Part shown: piece by piece, positions 34,243 through 43,424 of the stretch
How positions within the stretch are numbered: position 1 is the stretch's first letter
Layout of the letters: each line of letters begins with the position of its first letter
Assembly: GCF_900637655.1 (NCBI RefSeq)
Contig: NZ_LR134384.1
Span: forward strand, 868,001 to 932,000
Direction of reading: 5' to 3'
Length of the DNA stretch: 64,000 nt
Source: Segatella oris
GTDB taxonomy: Bacteria > Bacteroidota > Bacteroidia > Bacteroidales > Bacteroidaceae
Program-made: the position numbers and the translations under genes
Notes under the pieces: model-generated
The model's input: only the letters and a program-made list of their open reading frames with translations
Databases searched by the model: none
Told to the model about the DNA's origin: nothing

Positions 34243-34835
34243 AGCAATATAAAGTTAATTGATCTTAGGGAGAGGACGAATCTTTTTCGCCTTTTTGCAT
34301 TGCTTAAGTCTTCCGCCAGGCTCTTCAGGGACTTCAATCCCCCGGCCGCAAGGCAATCCCCGTAGTGTTTTTCATAGTGTCAAACACCACCAAGATTTTG
34401 CACTTCTATTTGGAAAGAGCCGTCAGTTGGCCTGCATCATTCAGACAGTTTTGCAGTTTCATTCATATTACACGCTAAGATGCATCAATATACTGAATAA
34501 AGTCTATTAGATTAGCACATGACTTGACGCAGATTGCGTGGCGATTTCATTCAAGTTTTATCGATTTTCCTTATTTTCTTAGGTGCATTTGGATTTTTTT
34601 TGTATATTTACGCCGTAAATCTATACAATCAAAAACACTGCGGACATATGAATAAAGATATCTTGCAGGAAAGACGCTTGACTTTTTCTGTCTTCCGAAC
34701 TGTGGCAATGAGGGTGATACTTCAGAGGAGAAAACGTGGAATGCTGCCGTAGGTCAGCATGCAGTGAGCCATAAAACACGATACTATGAAAGTTATTTCT
34801 ACCAAACCATATATTCATTTAAGTAACTGATACAA
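34243..34835. other. Relic DNA and leader upstream of susC
   Basis: Minus-strand fragments such as ILVVFDTMKNTTGIALRP (near 34325-34410) and LKSLAEDLSNAKRRK suggest another dead gene of unknown type. A dispersed motif TTGACGCAGATTGCG lies at 34524-34538. From 34560 to 34835 the DNA is the susC leader, with no clear consensus promoter. Confidence 0.45.
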
Positions 34836-37800
34836 ATGATTCTACACCAAAGACCTATCAGCTTTGCGCTATGGTTAGGCGCATCGCTTGTCATGCCCAC
34901 GCAGGGATGGGCTGCAAATGAGTTGTCGACTCAGTACACACAGCAAAACAGTCAGTGCACAGGTACGGTCACCGATGAGCAGGGAGAGCCTGTCATTGGT
35001 GCCACAATCCTGGTAAAAGGCACGAACAACCGTGTGGTGACTGATTTCGACGGACATTTTACTTTGCCGAATGTGAACCGTGGAAGTGTGCTCATATTGA
35101 GCTACATCGGCATGGATTCGCAGGAAGTGAAATGGAACGGACAACCTCTCAAGGTGAAAATGAAAGAGCAGTCGCAGGCGCTGAACGAAGTCGTCATAAC
35201 GGGTTATGGCGGACAGCAGAAGCGTGCAACGCTGACTACGGCTATCTCAAAGATGGACAGCAAGGTGCTTGATGCTGCAGCTTTCGCCAATGCCGGCAGT
35301 GCCCTGCAGGGCAGTGTGACGGGTTTGCAGGTGTTCAATGGTTCGGGACAGCCCGGAACTAATCCCTCCATCACTCTGCGCGGTGGTGCTTCGATTACGG
35401 GAAGTGCACCTGCCTTGATCATCGTTGACGGTGTTGAGCGTACGCTTTCAGAGGTCAACCCCTCGGACATTGAGTCGATGGAAGTGCTGAAAGATGCCGC
35501 ATCAACAGCCATTTACGGTGCAAGGGCCAACGGAGGCGTTATTCTCATCACCACAAAACAGGCAAAACGCGGCACATCGACTATCAACTACCGCATGAAA
35601 GTAGGTGTGAACTTCCGGCGTGATGACTATGATTTCATGAATGCCCGCGATTACATCTATTATAACCGCTTGGGAATGAAGCGCTATGCAACGTCAATGA
35701 AAGGGCACGGGACACCGGCAAATGTAGATGCCCAGAATGGCTATTCGGGCTATGGTTACACGAATTTCACTCCACGCACGGATGTGTTATACTACGATGC
35801 AGCTAATCCCGACCATAAGAAGCTGTTGGAAGAGGAGGGCTGGCAGCTCATGGACGACCCCTACTACAGTGACTCGCCCAAGCGACAGCTGATGTTCAAA
35901 GACTACAGCGGACTTTTGGAAAAGGCTATTTTCCATGACCAGACCACGACACAAGATCATTATCTCAATTTCTCGGGTGGCAACAACTTCGGTTCTTTCG
36001 TAGCCTCCTTGGGTTATTATCATGAAGATGGTGTGGTGCGCAACACGTCTTATAAGCGTTTCACGGGCAGTGTGAAGGGTGATTACCAAATCAAGCCCTG
36101 GCTGAAAGTCCGTGCCGGTGCACAGTACACATGGCGAACGAGACCTAAGAGCTATGTAGACTCGTGGTCATCTCTGTTCTATCGCACGCGTTCTCAGCGT
36201 CCGACATGGAATCCTTACCTGAAAGATGGCAGTCCGGCACCAGGTTGGAGCTCTTCAGACGGCAACTATCTGTATTGGAACGACAAGCTCACTTCGAGCA
36301 ACGGATACCGTGCAGAGACCTACAATATAGGCTTTGATCTGACGCTGATACCGAAACATCTCACCTTGACCACCAATGCTTCGCTCTACCATACGTTAGA
36401 CCAGGTGGAGAATTTCAACAAGGCTTTCTACACGCAGAGCAATCCCAACAAGATCAACACCACGCGCCGTTCGTACGGATATCTGATGAAAGACACGCAG
36501 ACACAGCTGAATGCCTTTCTGAACTACCGCAACACGTTTGCCGACAAGCACAATGTTGACCTGATGTTCGGTGGTGAATACTATGACTATAACTACTATA
36601 AGCTGTGGGCTTCAACCAAGAATTCGCCAACAGATGACATTCCTACGCTCAATGCCGGTGCCGACAAGGATGACAACCCGGGTTCATACAAGTCGCGCAA
36701 CCGCATAGAATCGCTCTTCGGACGCTTCAACTACGACTACATGCAGAAGTATCTGCTCTCATTTACTTTCCGCTATGACGGCAACTCCAAACTGAAAGAC
36801 AACCGCTGGGGCTTCTTCCCCGGAGTGTCATTAGGCTGGAACATGATGGAAGAAGACTTCTGGAAAGCTTCCAAACTGTCGAAGGTCATCAGCAACATCA
36901 AGCCTCGTATCAGCTACGGTAGCAATGGAAACGTGAGCGGTATCGGTGATTTCTATATCTATGGTGTGTATGATCAACTGACAAACTACAACGGGAACAC
37001 GGCTTTCTACGACCGCTCGTTGGTGAACACAGCCCTGAAATGGGAACAGAGTCACACCTTTGAGGCCGGTCTTGACCTTGGATTCTTCAAGAACCGCTTG
37101 TCTTTCATTCTCGATTACTATGTGCGCAACACCAGCAACCTGCTGCAAAGTGTGAACCTTCCCTCGTATCTTGGCTTCAAATCTATCCAGACCAACTTGG
37201 GAAAACTGCGCAACCAAGGATTTGAAATGGAAGTGCGTGCCACGCCAGTCCATTTGAGAAACGGCTTCCGTTGGGACCTTTCGTTCAATCTCTCAACTGT
37301 CAAGAACACGATTATCAAGTTGCCTAAGAGCGAACGTCCGTTCAACCAGCTCGAAGGAGTGGAAGTTGCTGCAGGTAAGGTTGATGCCAATGGCCACACA
37401 CCTACAAAGTGGATTGGCGGTTATCGCGAAGGAGGAAAGCTCGGAGATCTCTACAGTTATAAGCAGGATCACATCTTCCGCGACTGGGACGACATACGCC
37501 AGCATGCCAACAAGCGTATTGACAACGTTGCAAAACTATACGGGCCAGGCCTTGCCGACGAAGTAAATCCGCAGACAGGTGTGCTCTATAAGAACTCAGC
37601 AGGCTGGAAAGCCATCGAACCGGGAGATGTTTGCTGGGAGGATATCAATGGAGACGGCATCATTAATACGCTCGACCGCAAGGTGGTGGGCAATCTGCGA
37701 CCCACTGTGACAGGTGGATGGTCGACCACACTCTCTTACAAAAACCTCTCTTTGTATGCGCGTTTCGACTATGCTTTGGGCCATACCATCTACAATGACC

Positions 37801-38189
37801 TCAAGGCTCGCTCCATGGGACAGTTCCAAGGACAGTTCAATCTCATTGACAAGGTGAAGGATATGTGGAGTGAAGACAATCCGAACTCCAAATATCCGGT
37901 CTTCACTTACGCTGACCAGCTGAACAAACACAATATCTGGCGTGGAAATTCTATCTTCTATGAAAAGGCCGACTACATGGCTTTGCGTGAGATTACCCTC
38001 AGTTATAATCTGCCGAAGCAATGGACCAAAGCACTTCAGATGAGCAATGCCAGCGTGTATCTGACAGGTCAGAACCTTTTCTATATCACCGGATATGACG
38101 GAGCTTCGCCTGAACCGTCAGACGGTTTCGACTATGGCCGTTATCCCTCTCCACGCACTTTGATCTTTGGACTCAACATTACTTTCTAA
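34836..38189 (+). CDS. susC: SusC/RagA-type TonB-dependent transporter
   Basis: A 1117-residue outer-membrane transporter. Signal peptide ends near ALWLGASLVMPTQGWAA. A carboxypeptidase-like domain (about 42-115: GTVTDEQGEPVIGATI, GHFTLPNV) precedes the plug (about 125-240: LNEVVITGYG, LQGSVTGLQV, SIESMEVLKDAASTAIYG-type region) and a 22-strand barrel ending in LNITF. It imports oligosaccharides or peptides bound by the SusD-like lipoprotein, powered by TonB. SusD follows 19 bases later. No glycoside hydrolase or regulator is adjacent, so the substrate cannot be named. Confidence 0.95.
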   Translation: MILHQRPISFALWLGASLVMPTQGWAANELSTQYTQQNSQCTGTVTDEQGEPVIGATILVKGTNNRVVTDFDGHFTLPNVNRGSVLILSYIGMDSQEVKWNGQPLKVKMKEQSQALNEVVITGYGGQQKRATLTTAISKMDSKVLDAAAFANAGSALQGSVTGLQVFNGSGQPGTNPSITLRGGASITGSAPALIIVDGVERTLSEVNPSDIESMEVLKDAASTAIYGARANGGVILITTKQAKRGTSTINYRMKVGVNFRRDDYDFMNARDYIYYNRLGMKRYATSMKGHGTPANVDAQNGYSGYGYTNFTPRTDVLYYDAANPDHKKLLEEEGWQLMDDPYYSDSPKRQLMFKDYSGLLEKAIFHDQTTTQDHYLNFSGGNNFGSFVASLGYYHEDGVVRNTSYKRFTGSVKGDYQIKPWLKVRAGAQYTWRTRPKSYVDSWSSLFYRTRSQRPTWNPYLKDGSPAPGWSSSDGNYLYWNDKLTSSNGYRAETYNIGFDLTLIPKHLTLTTNASLYHTLDQVENFNKAFYTQSNPNKINTTRRSYGYLMKDTQTQLNAFLNYRNTFADKHNVDLMFGGEYYDYNYYKLWASTKNSPTDDIPTLNAGADKDDNPGSYKSRNRIESLFGRFNYDYMQKYLLSFTFRYDGNSKLKDNRWGFFPGVSLGWNMMEEDFWKASKLSKVISNIKPRISYGSNGNVSGIGDFYIYGVYDQLTNYNGNTAFYDRSLVNTALKWEQSHTFEAGLDLGFFKNRLSFILDYYVRNTSNLLQSVNLPSYLGFKSIQTNLGKLRNQGFEMEVRATPVHLRNGFRWDLSFNLSTVKNTIIKLPKSERPFNQLEGVEVAAGKVDANGHTPTKWIGGYREGGKLGDLYSYKQDHIFRDWDDIRQHANKRIDNVAKLYGPGLADEVNPQTGVLYKNSAGWKAIEPGDVCWEDINGDGIINTLDRKVVGNLRPTVTGGWSTTLSYKNLSLYARFDYALGHTIYNDLKARSMGQFQGQFNLIDKVKDMWSEDNPNSKYPVFTYADQLNKHNIWRGNSIFYEKADYMALREITLSYNLPKQWTKALQMSNASVYLTGQNLFYITGYDGASPEPSDGFDYGRYPSPRTLIFGLNITF

Positions 38190-38208
38190 TCAAACAAAGC
38201 AATTCACA

Positions 38209-39798
38209 ATGAAAAAGATATTTTCTTATATAGCAGCCACCGTGATCAGTCTTTCACTCGCGGGCTGCATGGATCTGGAACCCACAAGCAGTATCACCGA
38301 CTCCAATTACTGGAAGAATGCCGACCAGGTGCAGACTTTCAATCAAGGTCTCTACTCATGGGTGAGAAGTTATGCCAACAGATATATCATCTGGGGCGAG
38401 CTGCGCAGCAACATCTACACCGGAACAGCCTTCAGCGGTGAGGCTCCGCAGGGCTATGAACGCCTTTGGAACAACACTCTTGAAAAGAGCAGTGCCGTAA
38501 TTGGAAACTACGGAGGACTCTATACGGGCATCAATCAGATCAATCTGATGATTGACAAAGTGAACGAAGCAGGCTATCTGACCGAAGCACAGAAGAACAA
38601 ATATCTTGCAAGCAGTCACGGTTTGCGCGCTTTCTTCTATTTCCAGTTGCTCCGAACCTACGGAGATGTGATTGTCTATCTGCAGCACACGGAGGGCAAA
38701 ACGGTCGATTTGAGTAAGGTTGCACGCAAGCAAGACCCTGCGGCTGACGTGATGAAGCAGATCAAAGCCGACATCCAGGCTTCTGAAACTGCCTATAACA
38801 ACGACTATTCCTTCAAGGACGGACGCATGTATTGGTCGCTCGCAGCCACCAAGATGCTCAAGGGTGAAGTGTATTTGTGGAGCGGAAAGCAGATGGGAGG
38901 AGGCACTGCTGACTATCAGACGGCTTTAACTGCCTATCAGGAAGTGCAGTCTCACGCGGATGTTGCCTTGCTCGACAACTTCAGTGATGTGTTTGCATAT
39001 AATAAGAAAGGTAACAAGGAAATCATCTTTGCCCTGCACAACCGCGAAAATGAGACCACATTGTGGAACGGTCTCTACACCTCTTTGGTGATGAACAAGC
39101 AGAATGTGAGTGCCTACCGACTGCACGATGCCCATGGGAATGCCATTCAATTCAGCCAGTCTGAATATCTCAACCTGAGCCTCGGCACCGGTGTCATGCG
39201 CTTCCCGCTTGACAAACAGCTGTGGACAAAACTCTATCTTAACGGAAACGACAAGCGCAGAGCAGGCTCATTGGCCGATGTTTATGCCACTGACGGCACG
39301 ACCTATGTGGGCAACATCTGCAATAAGTTCCATGGAACACTGCTTCCCGGTGGCTCATCAACATCGTGGTATGACGACCAGCCCATTTACCGCTATGCCG
39401 AATGTCTGTTGGGAATAGCCGAAGCCAAAGTGCTGTTGGGACAAAATCCGGCAACAGAAATCAACCAAATCCGCAGCCGTGCATATGGTGCAGCCTATTT
39501 CAATGCTCATCCCGAGGTGCAATATCCCAATGAAATCAGCACGAGTGGCACTCCCGCTCTGACCACCTTCTTTGCCAATAACACCTTTGTGGGCGGTGAT
39601 GAGAATGCAGAAGAGGCCGTTCTGAAAGAGCGTATGCGTGAATTCCTGTTCGAAGGAAAGCGCTGGCACGACATCCGTCTGTTCAATAAAGCCGTGAAGT
39701 ATTCCACAGCCAACAATACCCGACTGCTCTGGCCTATTGATGAAACGACGCTTTCAACCAACACCTTGTTGGAGCAGACACCCGGATATGGTGATTGA
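38209..39798 (+). CDS. susD: SusD/RagB-type surface lipoprotein
   Basis: A 529-residue lipoprotein. The ATG at 38209 gives a signal peptide with lipobox LAGC; an in-frame ATG 42 bases upstream lies inside susC and is unlikely. Features of the family: ITDSNYWKNADQVQTFNQGLY near the N terminus, HGLRAFFYFQLLRTYGDV, and a C-terminal YAECLLGIAEAKVLLG with RMREFLFEGKRWHDIRLF. It caps SusC and binds the ligand at the cell surface. Confidence 0.95.
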   Translation: MKKIFSYIAATVISLSLAGCMDLEPTSSITDSNYWKNADQVQTFNQGLYSWVRSYANRYIIWGELRSNIYTGTAFSGEAPQGYERLWNNTLEKSSAVIGNYGGLYTGINQINLMIDKVNEAGYLTEAQKNKYLASSHGLRAFFYFQLLRTYGDVIVYLQHTEGKTVDLSKVARKQDPAADVMKQIKADIQASETAYNNDYSFKDGRMYWSLAATKMLKGEVYLWSGKQMGGGTADYQTALTAYQEVQSHADVALLDNFSDVFAYNKKGNKEIIFALHNRENETTLWNGLYTSLVMNKQNVSAYRLHDAHGNAIQFSQSEYLNLSLGTGVMRFPLDKQLWTKLYLNGNDKRRAGSLADVYATDGTTYVGNICNKFHGTLLPGGSSTSWYDDQPIYRYAECLLGIAEAKVLLGQNPATEINQIRSRAYGAAYFNAHPEVQYPNEISTSGTPALTTFFANNTFVGGDENAEEAVLKERMREFLFEGKRWHDIRLFNKAVKYSTANNTRLLWPIDETTLSTNTLLEQTPGYGD

Positions 39799-39824
39799 TT
39801 GATACGATGCAGATAAAACATAGT

Positions 39825-39862
39825 ACCCGACTCATCCGTCCTGGTGGGTCGGGTTCTTTGTT
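39825..39862 (+). terminator. Terminator after susD
   Basis: ACCCGAC pairs with GTCGGGT, followed by TCTTTGTTTT. It lies 27 bases after the susD stop. Confidence 0.7.
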
Positions 39863-39904
39863 TTCGGACAACAGGTCATCAGCTGACAAGGCCCAAATCA
39901 CACG

Positions 39905-39986
39905 CTGACTTGATGCAGATTGCCTTGCATTTTGCGTCAAATCATGCGGTCATCTGACGCAGATTGGCACATGAAATCAGTCAAGT
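39905..39986. repeat. Dispersed GATGCAGATTGC-type repeat
   Basis: Contains TTGATGCAGATTGC, GCGTCAAATCATGCGG in reverse sense, and TGACGCAGATTGG. Related copies occur at 34521-34555 and 56366-56459, always between genes. The inverted arrangement could fold. Confidence 0.6.
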
Positions 39987-40334
39987 TGCAGGGAACAGTC
40001 ATGTTGGTTTGTAAACAATGGCTGCCTACCTATGGAACAGAATGCCTGTTAACAATGAAAAATATAAACAAAAAGAGGTGCGTTAATGGCTGAAAATCCA
40101 CTCCGTTTAGTTTCAACTTTCGAGTGAAAATTCCTTAAACAACGAAGAAATAAATGTTAATTAAGGAACTTTTACATTTTAACTTATTGGAAATCAATAT
40201 ATTAAATTCTCTAAAGAACAAGAACTAAGAACAAGATAAAGAAAAAGACGAAGAAAAAGAAAAAGAACGAAGTGGAAATAGAGTTCGCCGTCGTCGGATT
40301 TTTATTTACAAAGGGGTAAGGGGATTGGGAGACC

Positions 40335-40483
40335 TCCCCCAGCCCCTCCCAAGGAGGGGAGTGCGAGCTTGCACGAGCTAATATGAATTATAAAATAGCC
40401 TCCCCCGCCCCATTGCTTTCCTCGTTTCGCTCACTCAACGAACAGCGACCTACGGTTCCCAAGGAGGGGAGCACGAGCTTGGA
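40335..40483. repeat. REP-like palindromic repeats
   Basis: CCCCTCC, three bases, GGAGGGG (40342-40358) followed by GTGCGAGCTTG, and a second, interrupted copy ending CCCAAGGAGGGGAGCACGAGCTTGG at about 40458-40482. Related in style to the palindrome inside leuS at 55131. The surrounding 39.9-40.9 kb holds no gene. Confidence 0.6.
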
Positions 40484-40502
40484 GCCTCTTCTTAGGAAAC
40501 AG

Positions 40503-40598
40503 AATGAATTCGTTTATAAGCTGATAGCCTTTGTATCTTCTATAATATTCTTGGATATTCTCGGATGTCGCCCGCGATGAGGAGGCCTAAACCACAAG
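40503..40598. repeat. 96-base direct repeat, copy 1
   Basis: Imperfect copy of 40657-40753; shared blocks include AGCCTTT, TATCTTCTA, GATATTCTC, GATGTCGC and GAGGCCT. No open frame is conserved between copies. Confidence 0.7.
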
Positions 40599-40656
40599 GA
40601 GAAGTCCTCCCACCCGCTTCGCGGTATATCTTAGAATATTTGAGAATATCGGATAA

Positions 40657-40753
40657 AATGAATTTACTTGTATGCTAACAGCCTTTATATCTTCTAAGAT
40701 TTTCTACGATATTCTCAGATGTCGCTTGCGACAAGGAGGCCTGAAATGCAAGG
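40657..40753. repeat. 96-base direct repeat, copy 2
   Basis: Second copy, 154 bases downstream of the first. It contains the perfect hairpin TGTCGC/GCGACA at 40720-40733. Confidence 0.7.
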
Positions 40754-40889
40754 GGAAACGTTGCATCCCAATCTCTGCATTCTTCATTTCCTAAGCACAA
40801 CGGGCAGCAACCAGCAGGAGGAGAAGTAGAAAAAGAAAAGAGAAAACCAATTGGTTACTTTCCCCCTGGATGCAAGGAAACCAACAGGC

Positions 40890-41034
40890 ATAAAAAACCT
40901 CCTCGCGAATGCGTGGAGGCCAGTCTAACCTGAACGTCTTTTTACTTGCTAAATCAAATGCTAATAACTACAGAGATAGACTTAGTACCGGATATCACAT
41001 CCGGCTGATTTCTCCTTTCATTAACAGTTCTTTT
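40890..41034 (-). ncRNA. Candidate small RNA
   Basis: On the minus strand a TATCTTTG -7 box (41041-41048) is followed by about 145 bases without a useful open frame (the only ATG frame gives seven residues). A CCGGAT/ATCCGG hairpin lies at 40988-41005 and a strong terminator at 40892-40919: GCCTCC arm, TCGCGAATGCG top, GGAGG arm and six T residues. The -33 box is not clear. A leader or relic of a gene end is the alternative. Confidence 0.45.
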
Positions 41035-41136
41035 ACGTTGCAAAGATACAAAATAAAAAAGAAGTGCTGTTATACATTTTGCGGGTAAACTTGATGATAT
41101 TGCGGTTATTAAGGGCTTTTTACCCGACGAAAGCAG

Positions 41137-41538
41137 TTATTTCTTGACAATATGGTTAAATAGTGGGCGTGGAGAATGGTGCAAGGCAGCCTCATAACGC
41201 CGCATGAGTGGTGGGCGATGCAGGTTTTTGCGCTGTCGGGCTTTGGTGAGATACGACCTCGGATTGTGGGGTTCATGACGGTTGAGCCGCAGGCAGATGT
41301 CATGGGTGAGTCGGCCGAAAGTATAGCGACGTCCGTTCTCATCAAAGAGTTCACAACTCATGACCACGGCATTGATCACCTCGAGCAGGTCGGTGGTAGT
41401 GCCTTTCCATGCGTAGCCTGCATGGGGAGAGAGGGCAAGAATAGCGATGATTTCACTCCTCATGGTTTCTAAAATTCTTTCCATTTCATTCTTTTTTAGT
41501 TCGTTTTCCATTCTTATTTCATGGCTTTCATCGTTCAT
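41137..41538 (-). CDS. Unknown conserved-type small protein
   Basis: About 133 residues, soluble. The start at 41538 is chosen because the TATCTTTG box at 41571 would leave only 8 bases to the ATG at 41556. The sequence has an acidic helical start (MERILETMRSEIIAILALSP) followed by GYAWKGTTTDLLEVI and a basic C-terminal half (RSYLTKARQRKNLHRPPLMRRYE) with a winged-helix look, so DNA binding is possible. It is divergent from the M15/HU module. Not recognised by name. Confidence 0.65.
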   Translation of the reverse strand: MNDESHEIRMENELKKNEMERILETMRSEIIAILALSPHAGYAWKGTTTDLLEVINAVVMSCELFDENGRRYTFGRLTHDICLRLNRHEPHNPRSYLTKARQRKNLHRPPLMRRYEAALHHSPRPLFNHIVKK

Positions 41539-41570
41539 GATGACTACGGTTGCCAAGTGTCTTCAATGTG

Positions 41571-41578
41571 CAAAGATA
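41571..41578 (-). promoter_or_regulatory. -7 element for the gene at 41137
   Basis: CAAAGATA reads TATCTTTG on the minus strand, 32 bases before the chosen start at 41538. Confidence 0.6.
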
Positions 41579-41683
41579 GCAGTTAATATGGAAGTATTTC
41601 TTCACTTCCTTGGTTTTGCACGTTAATGGAAATTAAATCCTCACTTTTTTCAGCATGTATCAGTTTTTTGTATCAAATAAAAC

Positions 41684-41715
41684 TTGACAAAGGGGGTGTT
41701 GATTTTGTATCTTTG
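41684..41715 (+). promoter_or_regulatory. Promoter of the M15 peptidase gene
   Basis: TTG (41684-41686, within TTGACA), 21 bases and TATCTTTG (41708-41715). It lies downstream of an in-frame ATG at 41684, so the start at 41765 is correct. Confidence 0.65.
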
Positions 41716-41764
41716 CAACGTGTTCAGGATAACAATTTTCTTAGACCTTAATACTCAGGAAAAG

Positions 41765-42208
41765 ATGAAAGAAACAACTATGGAAATGTATTCGCCTCAT
41801 TTCTCAAAACAGGAAATGCAACGGTCGGGCATGGCGATCAGACTCGGTATAGAGAATAAGCCCGGCCGTGAAGAAGAGGAAAATCTCAAAGCGCTATGCC
41901 TCAATGTGCTAGAGCCACTCCGCAAGCGTTTCGGCCGCATCATCATCACGAGCGGATATCGCTCAGAAGCCCTTAACAAAGCAGTTTTCGGAGAACCCAG
42001 CTCACAACATCTCAAGGGTGAGGCTGCCGACATTCACATCCCCAACGAAGAAGTGGGACGGCGCTATTTTCGCTTCATCAAATATGTACTCGACTATGAT
42101 CAACTGCTCTTTGAGCGCCGCTTGTCAAACGGTTGCATGTGGCTTCACGTGAGTTATTGCAGAGATCGGAAGCACAACCGACACGAGGCAGTTGAAATGA
42201 ACTTCTGA
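41765..42208 (+). CDS. M15-family peptidase (cell-wall endopeptidase-like)
   Basis: A 147-residue protein of the M15A type, phage-endolysin-like. Zinc ligands and active site are seen in SSQHLKGEAADIHI (HxxGxAxD) and MWLHVSY (final His). TSGYRSEALN is also typical. No signal peptide, as in phage-derived enzymes. It opens a module with HU-like and small membrane proteins that is frequent in Bacteroidales chromosomes. Confidence 0.85.
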   Translation: MKETTMEMYSPHFSKQEMQRSGMAIRLGIENKPGREEEENLKALCLNVLEPLRKRFGRIIITSGYRSEALNKAVFGEPSSQHLKGEAADIHIPNEEVGRRYFRFIKYVLDYDQLLFERRLSNGCMWLHVSYCRDRKHNRHEAVEMNF

Positions 42209-42289
42209 AAGCAAACGTTTCGCAATATTCCAATTGGAAAAACTATCGTAAAATTATTAACAATTTAACTAAAAGAAAGGGTAACAGTT

Positions 42290-42748
42290 ATGGCAGTAAT
42301 CTACAAGATTTACAAGAACAACAACAAGAAAAATGCCGGTTTCGGAAAGTTTTATGCACGTGCCATGCACAACGGTACGACAAACCTTGATGATATCGCA
42401 GCTATCATTGAGCGCAACTGCTCTATGAAGAAAAGCGACGTGAAGGCTGTGCTGACGGAGTTGGTAGAGGTGATGACCGCACAGATTCAGGACTCGAAGC
42501 GCGTGAAACTTGACGGTTTGGGAACGTTTAAGATTGGCATCAGCACGAAAGGTGCAGAGTCGGCAGCAGCCTTCAACCCAGCCAAGCACATCAAGAACAT
42601 GCGGGTAATCTTCATGCCCGAGGTTCATGTGGAGCGCGACTCACGCAAGCACATCAAGGCATTGCTCAGTGGTGTCAACGTAACGGAAATGAAACAGTAC
42701 ACGATTGAGAAGAAAAAGAAGAAGCCGGCTTCACAGCCCGGTGTCTGA
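42290..42748 (+). CDS. HU-like DNA-binding protein
   Basis: A 152-residue protein of the Bacteroidota HU/IHF-like group: YARAMHNGTTNLDDIAAIIE, KKSDVKAVLTELVEVMTAQ, then GLGTFKIGISTKGAES, RVIFMPEVHV, with a Lys-rich tail. It probably bends or packs DNA. It follows the M15 gene by 81 bases. Confidence 0.88.
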   Translation: MAVIYKIYKNNNKKNAGFGKFYARAMHNGTTNLDDIAAIIERNCSMKKSDVKAVLTELVEVMTAQIQDSKRVKLDGLGTFKIGISTKGAESAAAFNPAKHIKNMRVIFMPEVHVERDSRKHIKALLSGVNVTEMKQYTIEKKKKKPASQPGV

Positions 42749-42985
42749 AAGCAGGTCGGCTTTCTCTCTGTCTGAAGCCTGTCGCGCTTAATGGTTTCTG
42801 TCCTTCATTATTCCTGATAGGGCAGAAACCTACAGATAGAGCATGTGGAAGAATTGAAGTTTCTGCGGAGGGAGAGTTCATGGAAATGCTGTATTCCAAG
42901 TCATGCGCCATACATTCAATGAACTCCCCATTCAACATGCAGCATTCCAAATTATTGTATCATCATTAAAACAACAGAATAAAAC

Positions 42986-43138
42986 ATGGATAAAATCAGA
43001 ATTAATCAATGGAAATTAGTCATTAAGATCATCATCGCTGTAGCTACGGCCATATTGGGCGCAATCGCTTCTCCCGATACCGACAGCATTTCCCGACAGT
43101 TCAGAAAAGGAAACAGCGCGAAGTTGTTGGAGAATTAA
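42986..43138 (+). CDS. Small membrane protein of 50 residues (smalltalk-like)
   Basis: ATG at 42986, stop at 43136-43138. MDKIRINQWKLVIKI leads into a membrane segment (IIIAVATAILGAIA) and a polar tail (SPDTDSISRQF). Place (after the HU-like gene in an M15/HU module) and the N-terminal pattern WKLVIKIIIAVATAI match the tiny smalltalk family of Bacteroidales; the tail is longer than usual. Function unknown. Confidence 0.7.
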   Translation: MDKIRINQWKLVIKIIIAVATAILGAIASPDTDSISRQFRKGNSAKLLEN

Positions 43139-43392
43139 AGGATTATATATCTGAAAATAGAACCAGAACCAGCCTTGTGTTTTACATCATTTTACCCGTT
43201 TGGTAAATGAATAAAACGGAGGCTGGCTTTTCCTATTGACTGAATATTGTGACTGTGAGTGCTTCTACAACCACTCTGTGGCATAGAATATAAGGAAATG
43301 AAACTTGGTGTTTTGTACGGAGAAAATGCTATAAAAGTTTTAACGGAGGAATTTATAATCGTGAAGTATGGCTTTGTTTAAGAGATTATATT

Positions 43393-43400
43393 TATCTTTG
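43393..43400 (+). promoter_or_regulatory. -7 element of the restriction-modification unit
   Basis: TATCTTTG, with TTTG at 43373-43376 (16-base spacer, a little short), 24 bases before the methylase ATG. Confidence 0.65.
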
Positions 43401-43424
43401 TAGAAATTAAAGTAAACTGTCATA

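Noticed and set aside
34534..34752. 72-codon frame upstream of susC
   Set aside because: Hydrophobic only by AT bias, no ribosome-binding context; the region is better read as leader and relic DNA.
40383..40580. 65-codon frame after susD
   Set aside because: It is made of repeat sequence (REP-like and 96-base repeats) and is not conserved between the two repeat copies.
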